A stretch of DNA of 35,551 nt from Oscillospiraceae bacterium. Lineage in GTDB: Bacteria; Bacillota_A; Clostridia; Saccharofermentanales; Saccharofermentanaceae. Positions 25,383 through 33,593 of this stretch are shown here, one piece after another. Below the pieces are notes generated by a model. It was not told where the DNA came from and searched no databases. It saw nothing but the letters and a program-made list of their open reading frames with translations. A program made the position numbers and the translations under genes. The stretch is from the NCBI GenBank assembly GCA_902791885.1, contig CADAXO010000002.1, positions 1 to 35,551 on the forward strand, in the 5' to 3' direction. The first letter of the stretch is position 1. Each line of letters opens with the position of its first letter.

Positions 25383-26849
25383 ATGTTATTCGCAGTAACT
25401 ATACAGGACCTCATTAACATTATCTTTATAGCAGTGGGTATCGGTGTATGTGCTCTTTGTCTTCTGCAGATAACGGTTTCCAATCACCTGCGTAAAGAGA
25501 TCAAGAGATACTTCCAGGTGTTCTTCGTACTGATTATTCTTTATATCGGAACTCATCTTATACGTATGGTCTTAGACGGTAATCCGGGAGAGGGTATACG
25601 TACTGCGCTTTATTCGGTGACATTCATAGAACTCATGTCGGCGGGGTTTATGGCTTTCATGATGTCTGTCTGTGTACTTACGGCGGCTAAGGCCGATAAA
25701 GATCGTGAATTCAGACTTAGGCTTGTACTCCTTGTGTTCCTTGTAGTTCATGTGCTTATTATAGTTGCAGGACAGTTTAACAGCTTTATCTATTACATTG
25801 ATGAGAACAATTCATATAACAGAGCGTCGCTTTATTTACTTTCTAACGTCGCTCCTTTGCTTATGCTTCTTTATGATTCATCACTTCTTATCAAGTACCG
25901 CAAGAACATGAAGAAAAATATCAAGACCGCGTTCTGGCTTTATATAATCGCGCCTCTTGCAGCCATGCTCCTGCAGACAATAATGTACGGCATTCAGTTC
26001 ATCATATTTGCCACTGTAGCTGCTGCCGTATATATGTTTACGGTAATCATCGAAGATATTAACGAGACTTACGAGAAGCAGCAGATGGTTACGGCAAGAT
26101 TAAGCACGGAATTAAGCATGGCCACCGATATTCAGGCGAGCCAGCTCCCGAGACTTTTCCCTGCGTTCCCGCAAAGACCCGAGTTTGATCTTTACGCGAG
26201 CATGACACCTGCGAAAGAGGTAGGAGGAGACTTCTACGACTTCTTCCTGGTTGATGACGACCACATAGCTTTGGTTATGGCAGATGTATCGGGAAAAGGC
26301 GTTCCCGCAGCTTTGTTCATGATGATCGCAAGAGTCCTGATTAAGGCTCACATGCAGAACAACGAGTCTCCTTCGGAGGCTCTGACTAATGTTAACACCC
26401 AGCTTTGCGAGGGTAATGATGCACACCTGTTTGTTACGGTGTGGCTTGCAGTCATCGAGATCTCTACAGGTAAGGGCATCGCTGTCAACGCGGGACACGA
26501 GCATCCTTCAATAAGAAGAGCAAACGGCGATTTCGAGCTTATCGTGTACCGCCATTCACCCGCTGTTGCAGCGTTAAAGGGTTTAAAGTACAAGGAGCAT
26601 GAATTCGAGCTTCACCCGGGTGACAGCCTGTTCGTATATACTGACGGCGTTGCTGAGGCGACAGATTCCAAGAACGAGCTTTTCGGCACGGACAGAATGC
26701 TTGATGCTCTTAACAAGAATCCCGATGCCGCTCCCAAGGAGATCTTAAGCAACGTCATGGAGGGCATAAACGGCTTCGTCAAGGGTGCCGAGCAGTTCGA
26801 CGACATCACCATGATGTGCATGAAGTACATGGGCGCGAAGGAAGAGTGA
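25383..26849 (+). CDS. Membrane-anchored SpoIIE-type serine/threonine phosphatase (PP2C)
   Basis: A 488-aa protein. About seven hydrophobic helices fill residues 1-225, then a short coil (about 226-245, KQQMVTARLSTELSMATDIQ) and a PP2C/SpoIIE domain to the end. Metal-binding boxes are GGDFYDF, ADVSGKGVPAALFM, VNAGHEHPS, VYTDGVAEA and QFDDITMM, all with their acidic residues, so an active Mn/Mg phosphatase is expected. RsbU/SpoIIE-type enzymes dephosphorylate anti-anti-sigma factors in partner-switching pathways; no such partner is encoded here. The membrane half probably senses an outside or membrane signal; I do not recognise its family. Confidence 0.9.
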   Translation: MLFAVTIQDLINIIFIAVGIGVCALCLLQITVSNHLRKEIKRYFQVFFVLIILYIGTHLIRMVLDGNPGEGIRTALYSVTFIELMSAGFMAFMMSVCVLTAAKADKDREFRLRLVLLVFLVVHVLIIVAGQFNSFIYYIDENNSYNRASLYLLSNVAPLLMLLYDSSLLIKYRKNMKKNIKTAFWLYIIAPLAAMLLQTIMYGIQFIIFATVAAAVYMFTVIIEDINETYEKQQMVTARLSTELSMATDIQASQLPRLFPAFPQRPEFDLYASMTPAKEVGGDFYDFFLVDDDHIALVMADVSGKGVPAALFMMIARVLIKAHMQNNESPSEALTNVNTQLCEGNDAHLFVTVWLAVIEISTGKGIAVNAGHEHPSIRRANGDFELIVYRHSPAVAALKGLKYKEHEFELHPGDSLFVYTDGVAEATDSKNELFGTDRMLDALNKNPDAAPKEILSNVMEGINGFVKGAEQFDDITMMCMKYMGAKEE

Positions 26850-26907
26850 GGTCTCATAGTTAACAGATAGTTAATCATCTAATAATACCGAGTGTTTATT
26901 CATTTCT

Positions 26908-26913
26908 TATAAT
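26908..26913 (+). promoter_or_regulatory. -10 box in the region before the LRR/DUF6273 gene
   Basis: A perfect TATAAT lies 43 bases before the start codon. No convincing -35 is seen at 16-18 bases. A strong ribosome site, AGGAGGTG, is at about 26943-26950. Confidence 0.45.
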
Positions 26914-26955
26914 CAAATTGTTAGATATTTTTAATGAATAACAGGAGGTGTCAGT

Positions 26956-28721
26956 ATGGTTGATTCAAGAACGGTCTCCAAGCGGGGACTGAGAATAATA
27001 TCGATTCTTATTACACTTGCTATGATAGTCGTTCTAGTGCCTAAGGGAATCGTTAATGCGGACGGCGGAAACTGCGGTCCCGGACTTTCCTGGAGCTTCG
27101 ACGGAAGCACTCTTACGATCTCGGGCTCAGGCGATATGTACGACTATCCCGAGCATCTTCACGGACCTGATTCCGGCAACGAGCTTGCCCAGCCGTGGTT
27201 CCATCTTAAGCCTTACATTTCTTCGATCGTAATTAATGAAGGCGTTACTTCCATCGGTGCAGGTGCTTTCTGGGGCTGCAATGCCCTTACATCCGTCTCG
27301 ATCCCGGGTTCCTGCCAGAGGATCGGATTCGCCGCTTTCGCTGATGATGCGGCATTGGGAAGCGTAACTATCCCTAACGGCATGATCGGCGAGGCTGCTT
27401 TCATCAGATGCAGCGGCCTTCGTACAGTCACGATCGGTGCCGGCGTAACTGCGATCGGTATCAGTGCTTTCGAGAGCTGCACAGGCCTTACAGGCGTATA
27501 TATCAACGACGTTGCTGCATGGTGCAGGATCTACTTCGGCGGCAATAAGGCAAGCCCGCTTGAGTACGCACATAACCTTTATCTCAACGGCGCACTTCTT
27601 ACCAACCTTACGATCCCTGCAGGTGTTACGAAGGTAGGAGATTACGCTTTCGAGCATTGCATGTCGCTTACTTCCGTTACTATCCCCGAGGGATGCACCA
27701 CGATCGGTGAGTATGCTTTCAACAACTGCCAGCACATTACGACGGCAACTCTTCCTAATTCTCTTACATATGTAGGAAGCTTCGCTTTCGCTTCATGTGC
27801 CAACATGCACACATCACTTCCGGGCGGCATCACATATATCGGCGAGCGTGCATTCAACGGTGCTCCTCTTGCTTCGAATATCGTGGTCAACCAGCCTTCA
27901 ATGCATGCGGTTCCGTTATGGATCTTACGATCGGTGCCGGCGTTACTTACATCGGCCCCAATGCATTCAACGAGATGGGCGGACTTAGAAATATCCACTA
28001 TGGAAGCACACAGGCTAACTGGAATACACTCGCAGCAGGCTCCGGATACGACAGAGTAGTTACATATCCTTACTACAGAGGAACAACATTCGGTACTGCA
28101 GCAGCTTCTATCCAGCCTGCAAGAGGTACGGTCAACTTCGGTAACATGACATGGGATGTCCTGACTGTTTCTAACGGCAATGCACTTCTCATCTCTCATG
28201 AGGTAATCGCATTCAAGATGTTCTCCGCTAATTATTCAGGCAGATGGAGCATGAATACAGGTTGGGAGGGAAGTACATTAAGAGCATGGCTTAACAGCAC
28301 ATTCTTAAGCACGATCCCCGCAGATCAGCAGGGCCTCATCGTACCTACGACGGTTACAACAACACCTAACTCCAGATTCGGTACGCCGGGCGCCAACGGA
28401 GCTCCCGTAACTGATATGGTCTTCATCTTGAGTGTTGAAGAGGCTCAGCAGTATTTTGCTAACGATCAGCAGAGAACTGCAGTTGCTTCCGATGCTGCAC
28501 TTGCAGGTGTAGGAGCAGCCAGAAACGGTTCTGCACAGAGCGATCCTACAACAGGCAATACTTACTGGTGGTTAAGAACACCCGGTATGTTCTCTTATAA
28601 CACTGCTTATGTTAACTACACGGGTTCCATAAGACTTGACGGTGTTGAGTCGCCTACAGGTGCACTTATCGGCGTAAGACCCTGTGTATGGGTAAACGCA
28701 GCAGCTTTGGGCCTTGGATGA
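26956..28721 (+). pseudogene. Frameshifted BspA-like LRR / DUF6273 secreted protein
   Basis: The gene reads in one frame to about 27890 and then continues in the -1 frame to the stop at 28721; in the first frame it would stop at 28059. Part one has a signal peptide (about residues 8-36) and BspA-like LRR_5 repeats of 22-23 residues, each with AFxxC and ITSIG-like elements. Part two continues with another such repeat (AFNACGSVMDLTIGAGVTYIG) and then a DUF6273 domain (WDVLTVSNGNALLIS, STLRAWLNSTF, YWWLRTPG, GVRPCVWV). The AF-to-AF distance at the junction is 44 bases where 66-69 is normal, consistent with loss of about 25 bases in one repeat. It may be a true disruption or an assembly error; no slippery heptamer is seen. 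Product would be a cell-surface or secreted protein. Confidence 0.8.
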
Positions 28722-28747
28722 TAGTACTGTTGTTAATTGGCTAATAG

Positions 28748-28781
28748 GGAGCCGGTGAAAGCCGGCTCCTTTTTGTTTTTT
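28748..28781 (+). terminator. Strong rho-independent terminator
   Basis: An 8-bp perfect GC-rich stem (GGAGCCGG, 28748-28755, with 28762-28769), a 6-base loop and a long T-run broken by a single G. It ends transcription of the LRR/DUF6273 gene. Confidence 0.92.
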
Positions 28782-28793
28782 AATACTTAATCA

Positions 28794-28875
28794 ACACATC
28801 CCGGGTTATCTGTTACTTAAGCAACAAAACGGGCTTTGATTAATCATTGGAAGCCCTCCTTTTATGTTCAATAAT
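28794..28875 (+). promoter_or_regulatory. Conserved promoter module, copy 1
   Basis: Blocks in order: ACACATC (28794-28800), TATC (28807-28810), a near-palindrome TGTTACTTAAGCAACA (28811-28826), ATTAATCATTG (28839-28849) containing the -35-like TTGGAA (28847-28852), and after a 17-base spacer AATAAT (28870-28875). The predicted start is about 28882, 39 bases before the 55-aa gene. The same blocks at the same spacing recur at 31642-31723. The palindrome centre lies about 63.5 bases upstream of the predicted start, a typical place for an activator. Confidence 0.65.
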
Positions 28876-28920
28876 GAGTACGCCTACTAAAAAATACAAA
28901 ACACGAAGGAAGGGAAACAC

Positions 28921-29088
28921 ATGAACATACGTAATCACATTATCACCCAAAGCGGTACTAAAGTAAGGAGATACTTTCAGCACTGCGATGTGTGCGGGAA
29001 GATGTTCTGGGAAGGAAAATGCGGCGGTAACTGCAATGCGGAGTTTCTTAGTCACATGAAGACTCACAAGCTGGCGCAAAGCTTCTGA
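28921..29088 (+). CDS. 55-aa Cys/His-rich small protein (zinc-finger-like)
   Basis: A short gene with a strong ribosome site AAGGAAGG (about 28908-28915), an ATG, 55 codons, a TGA and its own terminator. The protein is basic, with CDVC, two more Cys in KCGGNC, and HMKTH near the C-terminus, giving C-x2-C ... H-x3-H spacing close to a C2H2 zinc finger with an enlarged loop. It has no signal peptide or membrane helix. The family is not recognised; DNA- or RNA-binding or a metal-binding role is possible. It is driven by the conserved promoter module at 28794-28875 that also precedes the ABC transporter genes. Confidence 0.72.
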   Translation: MNIRNHIITQSGTKVRRYFQHCDVCGKMFWEGKCGGNCNAEFLSHMKTHKLAQSF

Positions 29089-29115
29089 TAACCTTTCGAA
29101 GTGTAATTACTCAAG

Positions 29116-29147
29116 AAAAGCCCTGAACTTAACCACAGGGCTTTTTC
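29116..29147 (+). terminator. Terminator of the 55-aa gene
   Basis: A 10-bp perfect stem (AAAAGCCCTG, 29116-29125, with 29136-29145), a 10-base loop and a TTTTT run at the 3' side. Confidence 0.85.
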
Positions 29148-29175
29148 TGTGGCTAAGAAACAGTATGCGTGTTAG

Positions 29176-29181
29176 GATAAT
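29176..29181 (+). promoter_or_regulatory. -10-like box at leaderless spacing before the CPBP gene
   Basis: GATAAT (5/6) ends eight bases before the ATG at 29190, so transcription would start at or next to the start codon. No Shine-Dalgarno and no clear -35 are visible. Confidence 0.35.
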
Positions 29182-29189
29182 TTGTAAGT

Positions 29190-29867
29190 ATGATCAGCAT
29201 AAAGAAGGACTTAACACTTAAAGGAATCATCTTATCGTTACTGGGATTCGTGCTCTTCTGGATCGTCCTTACCGATGCATGGGGGCATTCGTCAGTATTT
29301 GATATCGGCTGCGCCAAATACATATATGCATATATATGCCGTGTGATCTGGGTAATACCGGGATTTGTGCTTATACATCTTTACAGCGGATCTCTTACGT
29401 ACAGCATGAAGGAGCTTTTCGCGCGCCCCAGATGGAGTAAACTTACTATTATTGTCTTCACTCTGTCGGCGCTTGCTGCGGCATTTGTCATGCTTTATAA
29501 GTATCACGGCGTGTGGGTCAATCCGAATATGGATCAGTCGCTTGAGCTGCTTAAGATGGTGTTCGTAGGAGTCGTGGAGGAGACCGTTTTCAGAGGGTGG
29601 GGCTATAACGCATTAAGAAGCGTTACCTCGGAGAAGAAAGCGATAATTATCTCAACCCTATTCTTTATACTGCTGCACTGGCCTGCGTATTTTGTAAGGC
29701 TGTATCTTTACGGCTCAGCGGATTTCACGATGCTTCTTACTCAAAGTCTCGCGGCTGCCGTATGGGGCGTAATATTCTGTTTTATGATGAAGTACGAGAA
29801 GAGCCTGCTTCCGCCGATCCTGGCGCACATCGTGTATGACATTCTTTTCACGGTCTTCGCACCGTGA
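29190..29867 (+). CDS. CPBP-family intramembrane glutamic protease
   Basis: A 225-aa membrane protein with about six to seven helices. The CPBP (Rce1/Abi) motifs are EETVFRG with E130, E131 and R135, H163 in LLHWPAY, and H213 in LAHIVYD. In Rce1 these residues activate water for peptide cleavage inside the membrane. Bacterial members act in bacteriocin immunity, peptide maturation or surface-protein processing; the target here is unknown. It has no ribosome site and may be leaderless. Its TGA stop directly abuts the stop of the - strand GGDEF gene (shared TGATCA), with no terminator between. Confidence 0.87.
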   Translation: MISIKKDLTLKGIILSLLGFVLFWIVLTDAWGHSSVFDIGCAKYIYAYICRVIWVIPGFVLIHLYSGSLTYSMKELFARPRWSKLTIIVFTLSALAAAFVMLYKYHGVWVNPNMDQSLELLKMVFVGVVEETVFRGWGYNALRSVTSEKKAIIISTLFFILLHWPAYFVRLYLYGSADFTMLLTQSLAAAVWGVIFCFMMKYEKSLLPPILAHIVYDILFTVFAP

Positions 29868-30962
29868 TCATTCGAATTCGGTGTGATTCTTGCCGCTGTG
29901 CTTGCCTTTGTAAAGTCTCTCGTCAGCTTTGGTTATTATCTTATCGACATTGTCGCCCGGGGTGCCGAGGCATATGCCGATGGTCATGGTGATGCCGAAC
30001 TCCATCCCGTCTGAACTGAACTTCTTCCTGCGGATCCTTTCTAGGATGTTGTCGGCATATTTCCTGCCTTCATTTATATCGGATCCGGGGATTATGAAAA
30101 GGAACTCTTCGCCGCCCCATCTTGCGACACTTGCCCTGGAAGGGAGGCTGTCTGAGATGACCATAGCCACGGCTTCAAGCACGACGTCACCCGTATCGTG
30201 TCCGTATGCATCATTGACTTTCTTGAAGTCATCGATATCACCTATGCCGATAATATAATCCTCGGTTCCTTCGGCAGCTTCAGTGAGCTTCTTTTGAATC
30301 TCTCGCCTGTTGTTAAGCTTGGTAAGAGGATCTGTTGAAGCCATGATCTTCAGCTGCTCTGTCTGAATTCGAAGCTTACACTCAACGTAAGTGTTCATGA
30401 GCGTAAAGATGATGGCAACGTATATGAGTACTCCCGAGCCGACTATAATGTTGATTATGTAGAATACCAGCTCGTAAGATGTTGTACTCAGATCGTACAG
30501 AACATGCTCATTATCTCTGTAGTAGAAATTGAGAAACCCGTATAGAGGAACCGAGATGAACAGTATCACGAAGGGCATGTACTTATACTTGTTGGGCATA
30601 AGGAATGCGAGCGGAATGATCATCAGCAGGAACATGGCGAAGTTAGACTCAAGGCCGACGCATGCGGTTGCTGCCGTGGCATGAAGCACTATCTCAGCTA
30701 GGGTTGCATACACGAGGTAAAGCTTCTCTTTAACAACATGAACTATAAACAGCAGCACTACATAGAACAGCACGCTGAATAAGTTGAATATGGTCATGCT
30801 CCTTACTCCGGACAAAGCGAAAAGTATGACGTAAAGCAGGTGGGCGAGAAGACACGCCGCAAAGGCAAATACATAGGCAGCATAATCAAGACGCTTGGCA
30901 AGCATCCTGTCTATCTTCTCAATAAACTGTACATCCGATCTGTACTGCTCATTGCTGCTCAT
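29868..30962 (-). CDS. Membrane-bound diguanylate cyclase (GGDEF)
   Basis: A 364-aa protein, the only clear - strand gene in the window. Residues about 30-195 hold six hydrophobic helices; residues about 200-364 form a GGDEF domain starting at STDPLTKLNNRREI. The active site is RWGGEEF (281-287) and the GTP/metal site is GDIDDFKKVNDAYGHDTGD, so diguanylate cyclase activity is expected. No RxxD inhibitory site is present five residues before GGEEF. The membrane part is an uncharacterised sensor resembling MASE-like modules in layout only. The ATG is preceded by GGAG and by a - strand TATAAT. Confidence 0.92.
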   Translation of the reverse strand: MSSNEQYRSDVQFIEKIDRMLAKRLDYAAYVFAFAACLLAHLLYVILFALSGVRSMTIFNLFSVLFYVVLLFIVHVVKEKLYLVYATLAEIVLHATAATACVGLESNFAMFLLMIIPLAFLMPNKYKYMPFVILFISVPLYGFLNFYYRDNEHVLYDLSTTSYELVFYIINIIVGSGVLIYVAIIFTLMNTYVECKLRIQTEQLKIMASTDPLTKLNNRREIQKKLTEAAEGTEDYIIGIGDIDDFKKVNDAYGHDTGDVVLEAVAMVISDSLPSRASVARWGGEEFLFIIPGSDINEGRKYADNILERIRRKKFSSDGMEFGITMTIGICLGTPGDNVDKIITKADERLYKGKHSGKNHTEFE

Positions 30963-30991
30963 TTTTAATGCTCCAATCCCCCTATGGCTGA

Positions 30992-30997
30992 ATTATA
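30992..30997 (-). promoter_or_regulatory. -10 box of the GGDEF gene
   Basis: On the - strand a perfect TATAAT lies about 30 bases before the ATG. The -35 is weak (CTAATT at 17 bases). The divergent 186-base region also serves the DUF3574-like gene on the + strand. Confidence 0.5.
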
Positions 30998-31097
30998 CAA
31001 ACGCAGGGTTAGTAAATTAGAGCGATAGTGTTAACGTTTTGAGAACAATAGAGCGGTTTTCTAGTATTGGGATTAATTCTAAATAATCTTAGATAAT

Positions 31098-31132
31098 CAT
31101 TCGGACTCTGATATTATAAGAAATACCGAATG
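31098..31132 (+). promoter_or_regulatory. Inverted repeat around the -10 of the DUF3574-like gene
   Basis: CATTCGG (31098-31104) and its complement CCGAATG (31126-31132) flank TATTAT (31112-31117), a 5/6 -10. The 7-bp arms could be an operator or a small RNA stem. Ribosome site GAGGAGGT follows just before the ATG. Confidence 0.35.
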
Positions 31133-31148
31133 TTGAGGAGGTAACAGT

Positions 31149-31628
31149 ATGGCAGACAAGAAAACAGATTTACTTGCCGGATTGGCGTTGCTCGTAAGCG
31201 TTGCGGCGCTCAGCGTGTCTTTAGTAGCTGTGACAAGAATTCCCAAGACAGATGCTGCACAGTCGAATTCCGAACAGACAGTTCAGACTCAGCAGTCCAA
31301 CGATCAGGCAGGGGATATTCAGTACGTCTTATATATCGGAACTAATGATAAGGATTCCAATGAGCCTGTATTCGATTCTGATGAATGCGTGGAACATCTT
31401 GAGCAGATACTGACTGAACATTTCGGAGGGTTCACTATCCAGGATGCAAGGGGTGGATGGGTTAATGATGACGGCTCGATCGCACATGAGTATACGATGG
31501 TCGTTTATCTTTCTGATACCGATATCGATGCTGTTCATTCCGCATGTGATGATCTGATCCAAGAGTTCAATCAAAGCGCAATTCTTATTCAGCAGAACAG
31601 TACAATTACCGAATTCTACTCAGGTTGA
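31149..31628 (+). CDS. Membrane-anchored DUF3574-like protein
   Basis: A 159-aa protein with an N-terminal hydrophobic anchor (about residues 8-28), a Gln/Ser/Asn-rich linker (about 34-54) and a C-terminal domain of about 100 residues. The domain pattern (YVLYIGTN, LTEHFGGFTIQDARGGW, HEYTMVVYL, QSAILIQQN) resembles DUF3574, where FPdGfT and GxW are conserved; this is from memory. The domain is likely outside the cell. Function unknown. It is transcribed alone, with a strong GAGGAGGT ribosome site; the next gene has its own promoter module. Confidence 0.72.
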   Translation: MADKKTDLLAGLALLVSVAALSVSLVAVTRIPKTDAAQSNSEQTVQTQQSNDQAGDIQYVLYIGTNDKDSNEPVFDSDECVEHLEQILTEHFGGFTIQDARGGWVNDDGSIAHEYTMVVYLSDTDIDAVHSACDDLIQEFNQSAILIQQNSTITEFYSG

Positions 31629-31641
31629 TTACAGGTACCCG

Positions 31642-31723
31642 ACACATCTTATGATATCTGTCGCTTAAGCGACAATTATTAAATATATTATTCATTGTTT
31701 TAACTGCTTCATCTCGTGATAAT
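31642..31723 (+). promoter_or_regulatory. Conserved promoter module, copy 2
   Basis: Blocks: ACACATC (31642-31648), TATC (31655-31658), perfect 16-bp palindrome TGTCGCTTAAGCGACA (31659-31674), ATTATTCATTG (31687-31697) with -35-like TTGTTT (31695-31700), 17-base spacer and GATAAT (31718-31723). Predicted start near 31730, 56 bases before the ABC ATPase ATG. All blocks have the same spacing as copy 1; by hand count 47 of 82 positions agree, clustered in the blocks. Confidence 0.65.
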
Positions 31724-31785
31724 AGCTTCAGTAATAAGCGGGACCTTTAATTTGTCTGTTTTTATTGAAAGTATGAAGGGAAAAC

Positions 31786-32709
31786 ATGAGTATGAGTTAC
31801 ATTATTGAGACTTCCGGTCTGACTAAGACATACGGAAGTAAGGACGCAGTAAGGGATATTAATATCCATGTGCGTGAAGGTGAGATCTACGGCCTGATCG
31901 GCCGTAACGGTGCAGGCAAGACAACCATTATGCGTATGTTAAGCGGTTTGTCTCAGCCTACAAGCGGCGATTACAGTATCTGCGGAAAGACAGGAGCTGA
32001 AAGAGGTGCTCTCATGAAGGATATCGGTGTCCTTATCGAGAATCCCGGTCTTTATCCGCATCTGTCTGCTTATGAGAATCTTAAAATCAAGTGCATCGGC
32101 ATGGGAGTGCCTTACAAGGGTACTGTAGAGAGCCTTCTTAAGACAGTCGGTCTTGAGAACGTGGACAAGAAGAAGGGTGCAGGTTCCTTTTCGCTAGGTA
32201 TGAGACAGAGACTCGGCATCGCACTTGCACTTGTCGGCAACCCCAAGATGATCATCCTTGACGAGCCTATCAACGGCCTCGATCCTCAGGGTATCGTGGA
32301 AGTAAGGAAAACTCTCGAAAAGCTCCGTGACGAGAACCACATAACCATCATGATCTCCAGTCACATCCTTGATGAGCTCGGCAAGATCGCGGACAGCTAC
32401 GGCATTATTCACATGGGAAGGCTCATGGATGAATTCACTGTAGATGAACTCGCACACCGTTGTGCGCAGTATGTGCAGATCAGGACCGGTGACAACAATA
32501 AGGCAGTAGCGGCTCTTAAGAATATCGGTATTACAAATATCGAGACCGACAACGACAACTGCATCAGAGTTAACGAACAGCTTGATAACAGTGCCTCTAT
32601 GGCAAGAGCGATCGTAGGTGCAGGGATCGATCTTAACGAGCTTCGTGTGCTTAATGTATCACTCGAAGATTACTATCTTTCCGTAACGGGAGGTGAGCAC
32701 AATGCGTAA
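31786..32709 (+). CDS. ABC transporter ATP-binding protein (BcrA/NatA type)
   Basis: A 307-aa ATPase. Walker A is GRNGAGKTT (39-47), the signature is SFSLGMRQR (about 134-142), Walker B is MIILDEP with catalytic E160, and the D-loop is GLDPQG. The switch His lies in MISSHILDE. A C-terminal extension of about 90 residues follows, as in BcrA/CcmA-type exporters linked to peptide-antibiotic resistance, lantibiotic immunity or sodium export. ATG 31786 follows AAGGGA; a second ATG two codons on is also possible. It overlaps the permease gene by 8 bases. Expression is from the conserved promoter module shared with the 55-aa gene. Confidence 0.93.
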   Translation: MSMSYIIETSGLTKTYGSKDAVRDINIHVREGEIYGLIGRNGAGKTTIMRMLSGLSQPTSGDYSICGKTGAERGALMKDIGVLIENPGLYPHLSAYENLKIKCIGMGVPYKGTVESLLKTVGLENVDKKKGAGSFSLGMRQRLGIALALVGNPKMIILDEPINGLDPQGIVEVRKTLEKLRDENHITIMISSHILDELGKIADSYGIIHMGRLMDEFTVDELAHRCAQYVQIRTGDNNKAVAALKNIGITNIETDNDNCIRVNEQLDNSASMARAIVGAGIDLNELRVLNVSLEDYYLSVTGGEHNA

Positions 32710-33520
32710 TATCATCAGAATGGACTTCTACAGGCTTATCTCATCGAGATCGTTCAAGGTAAGCATGTTCCTTGTCTTTATTATCTCCCTGTTGTCTAAG
32801 CCTATCTATAAATTCATCATTACTTTCCTGAATAATATTACCCAGCAGGTTGCAGAGAGCGGAGACAGTTCTATCAATGTTGCTGAGGCGACTATAAACT
32901 ATCCTGCGACAGTGGATTTCTCTACTATCCTGTGTTCGCCTTTCGGCTACACACTCCTTATAGTGCTTTGCCTTATATGTGCCATCGGATTTGCTTATGC
33001 CGATATCGCCAACGGATACATTAAGAACTATGCAGGCCAGCTGTCAAATAAGGGCTATACAGTAATCTCGAAGTTCACGGTTATTGGTTTCCTTAATCTT
33101 TTCTATCTTGTAGCTGCTCTTATCGGAAGCACAGTAGGTGAGATGCTTGTAAGAAAGGTAGTATTTGATTCGGATATCCCCGAAGGCATACTGACGTTCT
33201 TCCTTAAGCTTCTGCTTATGCAGTCGTTGTGTGCTATCCTTCTGTTCTTTACTGTCGGTATTAAGCAGAAGACTGCAGCAACAGTAGCTGGCGTAGTATT
33301 AGGTTCAGGTATGCTCGGTCTTGCTTACATCGGTCTCAATACAGCCGTACATAAGATCTTTAATGTTGATTCGTTTAACGTAAACGATTACGCTCCTGAT
33401 TCCCTCCTGGAATCAAGCGGAAAGTTAGTTGCAGTCAATGCGCTGGTTGTATCGGTAGTGATCATTGCGATATTCCTGCCTCTCACGGTAAAGATCTTCA
33501 GCAAGAGCGATGTGAAATAG
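32702..33520 (+). CDS. ABC-2-like permease partner
   Basis: A 272-aa membrane protein with about six helices (about residues 17-38, 80-102, 120-145, 168-190, 196-216, 245-265), the usual layout of ABC-2 or BcrB-type permeases. The first helix is followed by a long extracytoplasmic loop. The start is ATG 32702, six bases after GGGAGGTG; a GTG three codons earlier lies inside that ribosome site. It overlaps the ATPase gene, so the two form one exporter. The substrate is unknown; peptide export or immunity is the commonest role for such pairs. No terminator follows. Confidence 0.85.
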   Translation: MRNIIRMDFYRLISSRSFKVSMFLVFIISLLSKPIYKFIITFLNNITQQVAESGDSSINVAEATINYPATVDFSTILCSPFGYTLLIVLCLICAIGFAYADIANGYIKNYAGQLSNKGYTVISKFTVIGFLNLFYLVAALIGSTVGEMLVRKVVFDSDIPEGILTFFLKLLLMQSLCAILLFFTVGIKQKTAATVAGVVLGSGMLGLAYIGLNTAVHKIFNVDSFNVNDYAPDSLLESSGKLVAVNALVVSVVIIAIFLPLTVKIFSKSDVK

Positions 33521-33572
33521 TTTTGACTCTAATAAACGGTCCCATTAATCGCCCACAAGGTGAATCTGGCCG

Positions 33573-33581
33573 TGCTATACT
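33573..33581 (+). promoter_or_regulatory. Extended -10 promoter of the SAM-riboswitch RNA
   Basis: TGCTATACT: TG one base before TATACT (33576-33581, 5/6). Predicted start near 33588, six bases before the aptamer P1 strand. No clear -35. Confidence 0.65.
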
Positions 33582-33593
33582 GCAATTACCATA

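Noticed and set aside
27795..28000. Separate gene starting in the second frame of the LRR region
   Set aside because: Its first 30 codons are non-homologous and unsupported by a ribosome site; only the part after about 27890 continues the LRR protein.
28831..28856. GGGCTT/AAGCCC hairpin followed by TCCTTTT
   Set aside because: It looks like a weak terminator but lies within the promoter module after a strong terminator; only a 6-bp stem with a 14-base loop, so not called.
31091..31117. AATCATT near a -10 box, similar to the module's ATTAATCATTG
   Set aside because: No palindrome at the required distance upstream.
33541..33581. ATTAATC followed by TATACT, like a third copy of the promoter module
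   Set aside because: No TTAA palindrome or ACACATC upstream, and the spacing differs by one.
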